Origin: G963668345 sp965226215
Lineage (GTDB): Bacteria > Acidobacteriota > Terriglobia > Bryobacterales > UBA6623
Reading direction: 5' to 3'
Length of the DNA stretch: 64,000 nucleotides
NCBI GenBank assembly: GCA_965226215.1
Contig: CBDDCH010000002.1
Location: forward strand, 2,976,001-3,040,000
Shown here one piece after another: positions 61,540 to 64,000 of the stretch. The number at the start of each line of letters is the position of its first letter. Positions within the stretch are counted from its first letter, which is position 1. Below the pieces are notes generated by a model. That model had not been told where the DNA came from, did not search any database, and worked only from the letters and a program-made list of their open reading frames with translations. The translations under genes were made by a program, and so were the position numbers.

Positions 61540-61683
61540 TACTCCGCTTCCCACCGATGTCTGGTGGCTAGAAATATGCGACAATATCTTCTGATGTGAC
61601 CTTCCTAGGCAAGTTCAACTGTCCCATTTAAGATTAAGGGTTTTGCCTCAGTTCGGGGAGTGGTCCCGGCTGAGACTTTAGGG
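61540..61683. other. Leader of the inositol-phosphate synthase gene
   Basis: 144 bp without a gene. TTAGGG precedes the ATG at 61684. Confidence 0.35.
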
Positions 61684-63006
61684 ATGAAGTGTCTAATCAT
61701 CGGCGCTGGAAAAGGTAGTCGTCTACGGCTCAGGGGTGACAGCAAACCCCTCATCCCCATTTTGGGGGTCCCTCTGATCGAACGCGTCATTCGCTCCGCG
61801 CGAGAGGCCGGAGCAGATGACTTCTATGTGGTCACCGGATACCACGGGGAGCGTGTTCGCACGTTCCTGAAGGGTCTGAGCGACCGCACGGGGATTCGTA
61901 TCACCCCCATCATTAACGGGGATTGGGAAAAAGCAAACGGCTTGTCGGTGCTCAAGGCGCGGCAATACCTGGCTGATCCTTTTTTGCTGCTGATGGCGGA
62001 CCATCTCTTTGAGCCGTCGATCGCCCGTGAGATGCTGGAGATCCCTTTAGCCCAAGGCGAAATCAGCCTTGCCGTGGATAGGGATATTTGTAATTCCCTC
62101 GTCGACATGGGGGATGTCACCCGAGTCAAGACGGAAGGGGGGAAGATCAACAACATCGGCAAGGGCTTAACGGACTTCAATGGCTTTGACACGGGGATTT
62201 TCGTCTCTACTCCCGCCGTTTTCGACGCGCTGGAGCGTTGCGCGGAGGAGTCCGGCGATACCAGCCTGTCTGGAGCGGTGCGGGTTCTCGCCGCCGAGGG
62301 CCGGGCCAAGGCAGTCGATATTAACGGCCATTTTTGGATCGATGTAGATGATCCCGCAGCCGTCAGGCGAGCGGAGAACGTGCTCTTGGCCGATTTAGGG
62401 GACAAGCCCAATGACGGTCCTATGTCGCGGCACTTGAACCGACCCTTATCCGTGAGGATTTCCCGCCGGCTTGTCAACTACGGCATCACCCCTAATCAAG
62501 TATCCCTGTTTTCGTTCCTTTGTTCCGTGCTGGCGGCTGGCCTGTTCGCAGTGGGCGGCTACCTCGCCCTTTTGCTGGGCGGTTTTCTGGCACAGTTCGC
62601 CTCGGTCGTCGATGGCTGCGATGGCGAAGTGGCGCGGCTGAAGTTCCGAACCAGCGCCTACGGAGGCTGGTTCGATGCGGTACTGGACCGTTACGCCGAC
62701 GCCTTGCTGCTTTTCGGCCTCACCTGGCACGCCTACGCCGACAAGACGGATAGCCTCATCCTATTGACCGGATTTCTGGCGATTATCGGTTCCTTTATGG
62801 TGAGCTATACGGCGGACAAATACGACCGCCTCATGCGCGCCCGTATCCGGCACGGCAAGGGATTCCGTCTGGGCCGCGATGTGCGTGTCCTTCTGATATT
62901 CCTCGGCGCCCTGCTCAACCAAGCTGCTCTGACGCTGGTCGTTATTGCCGCTGTGATGAACATTGAAACCGTACGCCGCGTCATCGTCTGCCGGGACCAT
63001 GGATAG
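61684..63006 (+). CDS. Bifunctional inositol-1-phosphate cytidylyltransferase/CDP-alcohol phosphotransferase (DIPP synthase type)
   Basis: 440 aa from ATG 61684. Residues 1-~230: nucleotidyltransferase with CLIIGAGKGSRLR, SKPLIPILGVPLIERVI, NGDWEKANGLSVLKA and LMADHLFEP. Residues ~245-440: membrane-embedded CDP-alcohol phosphotransferase with VVDGCDGEVARLKF...GGWFDAVLDRYAD, the full DxxDGxxARx8GxxxDxxxD signature, and about six helices. The same fusion makes CTP-activated inositol phosphate and joins it to inositol phosphate, giving di-myo-inositol phosphate phosphate, a thermophile solute precursor; mesophilic homologues may make phosphatidylinositol-like lipids. The frame opens earlier at 61660 (GTG). 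Overlaps the next gene by 8 bp. Confidence 0.85.
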   Translation: MKCLIIGAGKGSRLRLRGDSKPLIPILGVPLIERVIRSAREAGADDFYVVTGYHGERVRTFLKGLSDRTGIRITPIINGDWEKANGLSVLKARQYLADPFLLLMADHLFEPSIAREMLEIPLAQGEISLAVDRDICNSLVDMGDVTRVKTEGGKINNIGKGLTDFNGFDTGIFVSTPAVFDALERCAEESGDTSLSGAVRVLAAEGRAKAVDINGHFWIDVDDPAAVRRAENVLLADLGDKPNDGPMSRHLNRPLSVRISRRLVNYGITPNQVSLFSFLCSVLAAGLFAVGGYLALLLGGFLAQFASVVDGCDGEVARLKFRTSAYGGWFDAVLDRYADALLLFGLTWHAYADKTDSLILLTGFLAIIGSFMVSYTADKYDRLMRARIRHGKGFRLGRDVRVLLIFLGALLNQAALTLVVIAAVMNIETVRRVIVCRDHG

Positions 63007-63094
63007 CATAGAAAGCACAAAACAAAGAATCAGAGCGACGATCGCGACTTCCAAGGTCCCGGAAGACCCTCTGCATGCTGAAAACACACTTGAG
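62953..63094 (+). repeat. Source copy of a duplicated gene junction
   Basis: The end of the inositol enzyme and the start of the HD gene. A diverged copy starts at 63647: both contain GTGATGAAC, ACGCCGCGTC, AATCAGAGC/GAGTCAGAGC, AAGGTCCCGGAAG and CATGCTGA in the same order. Confidence 0.6.
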
Positions 63095-63709
63095 TGGGTG
63101 TTAAGGCTCGATGCCAAAGCCGGACAGGCATTGCAGATCGCCGCTCTCGCTCACGATATCGACCGGGCCGTTGAGAGACGGAAAGTGCGTCGCCGCGACT
63201 ATGACGACTATGAGGCATTCAAGGCTGCCCATGCGCGTAACGGGGCGAACATCCTGCGAGCGATCCTGGAGGAGTGCGCTGTCTCCAAGCCGACCGCGGA
63301 CGAGGCTTGCCGGCTGGTAGTACGTCATGAGGTTGGAGGTGATTACCGCTCTGATCTGCTGAAGGATGCAGACAGCATTTCGTACTTCGAGGTCAATATG
63401 CCGTTCTACTACGAACGCGAAGGCTGGGAGGAGACGAAGCGTCGTTCTATTTGGGGCTATCGGCGTCTCTCAGCGCGAGGGAGAGAGATCGCGAACAGCA
63501 TCACCTACGACGACGAGGCGTTAACACGTCTGCTAAAGGAGGTGATGCGAGAAAGCTTGTCGCAAAGAGTAACCATGTCCGCGAATCGACTTCAAGCATG
63601 TGAATCGAAGCATGTGAATCGACAGGCAGGCGAAGTCAATCGGGACCGTGATGAACGTTCGAAACGATACGCCGCGTCTTCCTCTGGCGGGATCGTGCGT
63701 AGAACGTGA
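62999..63709 (+). CDS. HD-domain protein (DUF4202-like), coupled to the inositol enzyme
   Basis: 236 aa. HD signature: HAENTLEWVLRL, AALAHDIDRAVERRK (HD), KAAHARNGANILRAIL, LVVRHEVGGDYRSDLLKDAD, with further conserved FEVNMPFYYEREGWEET. HD proteins are metal-dependent phosphohydrolases; this one could act on a phosphate in the same pathway, e.g. removing the extra phosphate from DIPP. That is inference from the 8-bp overlap. The last ~45 residues (after about 63570) are not typical and lie in a decayed duplicated segment, so the natural stop may have been lost. Confidence 0.8.
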   Translation: MDSIESTKQRIRATIATSKVPEDPLHAENTLEWVLRLDAKAGQALQIAALAHDIDRAVERRKVRRRDYDDYEAFKAAHARNGANILRAILEECAVSKPTADEACRLVVRHEVGGDYRSDLLKDADSISYFEVNMPFYYEREGWEETKRRSIWGYRRLSARGREIANSITYDDEALTRLLKEVMRESLSQRVTMSANRLQACESKHVNRQAGEVNRDRDERSKRYAASSSGGIVRRT

Positions 63710-63797
63710 TCGTAGGTAGAATAAGATGCGCCAAATGGAGAGTCAGAGCAACGGTCGTGGGCTGTAAGGTCCCGGAAGGCCTCCGCCATGCTGAGAG
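63647..63797 (+). repeat. Decayed duplicate of the 62953-63094 junction
   Basis: Colinear with the junction upstream but with many substitutions and small indels; no longer coding in the original frames, and it supplies the odd C-terminus of the HD gene. Confidence 0.6.
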
Positions 63798-63856
63798 AAC
63801 TCGTATGGGACTTGCAATAAGTAAGACGAGCAACTAGGCTTGGGATAGTTTCCGTA

Positions 63857-64000
63857 TCATTTTTTCCTGAATGAAGTGGAAATACTCCTGTCCTTATTGA
63901 GGTCTTCGCACACCTGTGGCGGCCATTCCGTTTTGGGCCGAAAGTTGTACCTCAACAAGTAGCGGTCAAGAACACTGTTGTTCCACAATGAGACCAGGAC
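63857..64000 (-). CDS. 3' end of an unidentified gene running off the window
   Basis: Open from the right edge: VLVSLWNNSVLDRYLLRYNF, RPKTEWPPQVCEDLNKDRSI, STSFRKK-stop at 63857. Normal composition for a C-terminus; family not recognised. Confidence 0.35.
   Translation of the reverse strand, partial: VLVSLWNNSVLDRYLLRYNFRPKTEWPPQVCEDLNKDRSISTSFRKK

Noticed and set aside
1..64000. CRISPR array
   Set aside because: No regularly spaced direct repeats of 24-40 bp with unique spacers were seen; the repeats present are palindromes and MITE-like units at irregular distances.

Overview
The window looks like a GC-rich bacterial chromosome, most probably an acidobacterium. The indications are a DUF1549/DUF1553 cytochrome-like protein, membrane-anchored sulfatase-like proteins ending in RLRSLGY or LRALGY, a secreted protein with the NFVCREVI-type segment common in that phylum, an alpha/beta-hydrolase-Ser/Thr-kinase fusion, and abundant palindromic intergenic repeats. 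This assignment is inference from gene content; the window has no rRNA or marker set.

Layout. 0.3-9 kb: a D-2-hydroxyacid dehydrogenase with a decayed second copy, relics of a TolB-like propeller and of a 2-oxo-acid dehydrogenase operon, a frameshifted formylglycine-generating-enzyme-like protein, a sulfatase-fold membrane protein and a DUF1549/1553 protein. 10-11.7 kb: comM/yifB. 11.86-14.75 kb: an IS1-family transposon with exact 8-bp target duplication. It carries three passenger genes, among them an HTH/ImmA-IrrE metalloprotease, and its divergent promoters lie in a perfect palindrome next to the transposase. 15-22.3 kb: a sialidase-like BNR protein, then a PilZ gene and a hydrolase-kinase gene, each split by a nearly identical ISL3 element. 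22.9-26.3 kb: inositol catabolism (truncated iolD, iolC, iolB, a LacD-like aldolase). 26.8-39 kb: mostly housekeeping (ggt, DinB, aminotransferase, cold-shock protein, prfB with its programmed frameshift, lnt, transketolase) with a small nucleotidyltransferase module. 39.6-40.0 kb: two divergent tRNA-Ser genes.

40.0-56.6 kb is bounded by a 21-bp direct repeat of the tRNA-Ser(CGA) 3' end and reads as an old integrated island. It holds a nuclease-like gene, IS1380, a hybrid histidine kinase, a secreted acidobacterial protein, a broken TPR gene, IS630, an aldehyde dehydrogenase, two response-regulator genes, glycosyltransferase and methyltransferase relics and a second IS1380. A frameshifted tyrosine recombinase lies just beyond the right repeat. 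57.7-61.1 kb is a spermidine-synthase-like membrane gene with a nonsense codon and the third ISL3 copy. 61.7-63.7 kb encodes a bifunctional inositol-phosphate cytidylyltransferase/CDP-alcohol phosphotransferase (di-myo-inositol-phosphate type) overlapping an HD-domain gene, followed by a decayed duplicate of their junction.

The dominant theme is insertion and decay. Several genes can be reconstructed exactly by removing an IS and one target-site copy, and many others carry single-base frameshifts. Two MITE-like families and at least a dozen strong palindromes fill the gaps. The most novel item is the IS1-type transposon with its regulatory cargo and self-symmetric divergent promoter.
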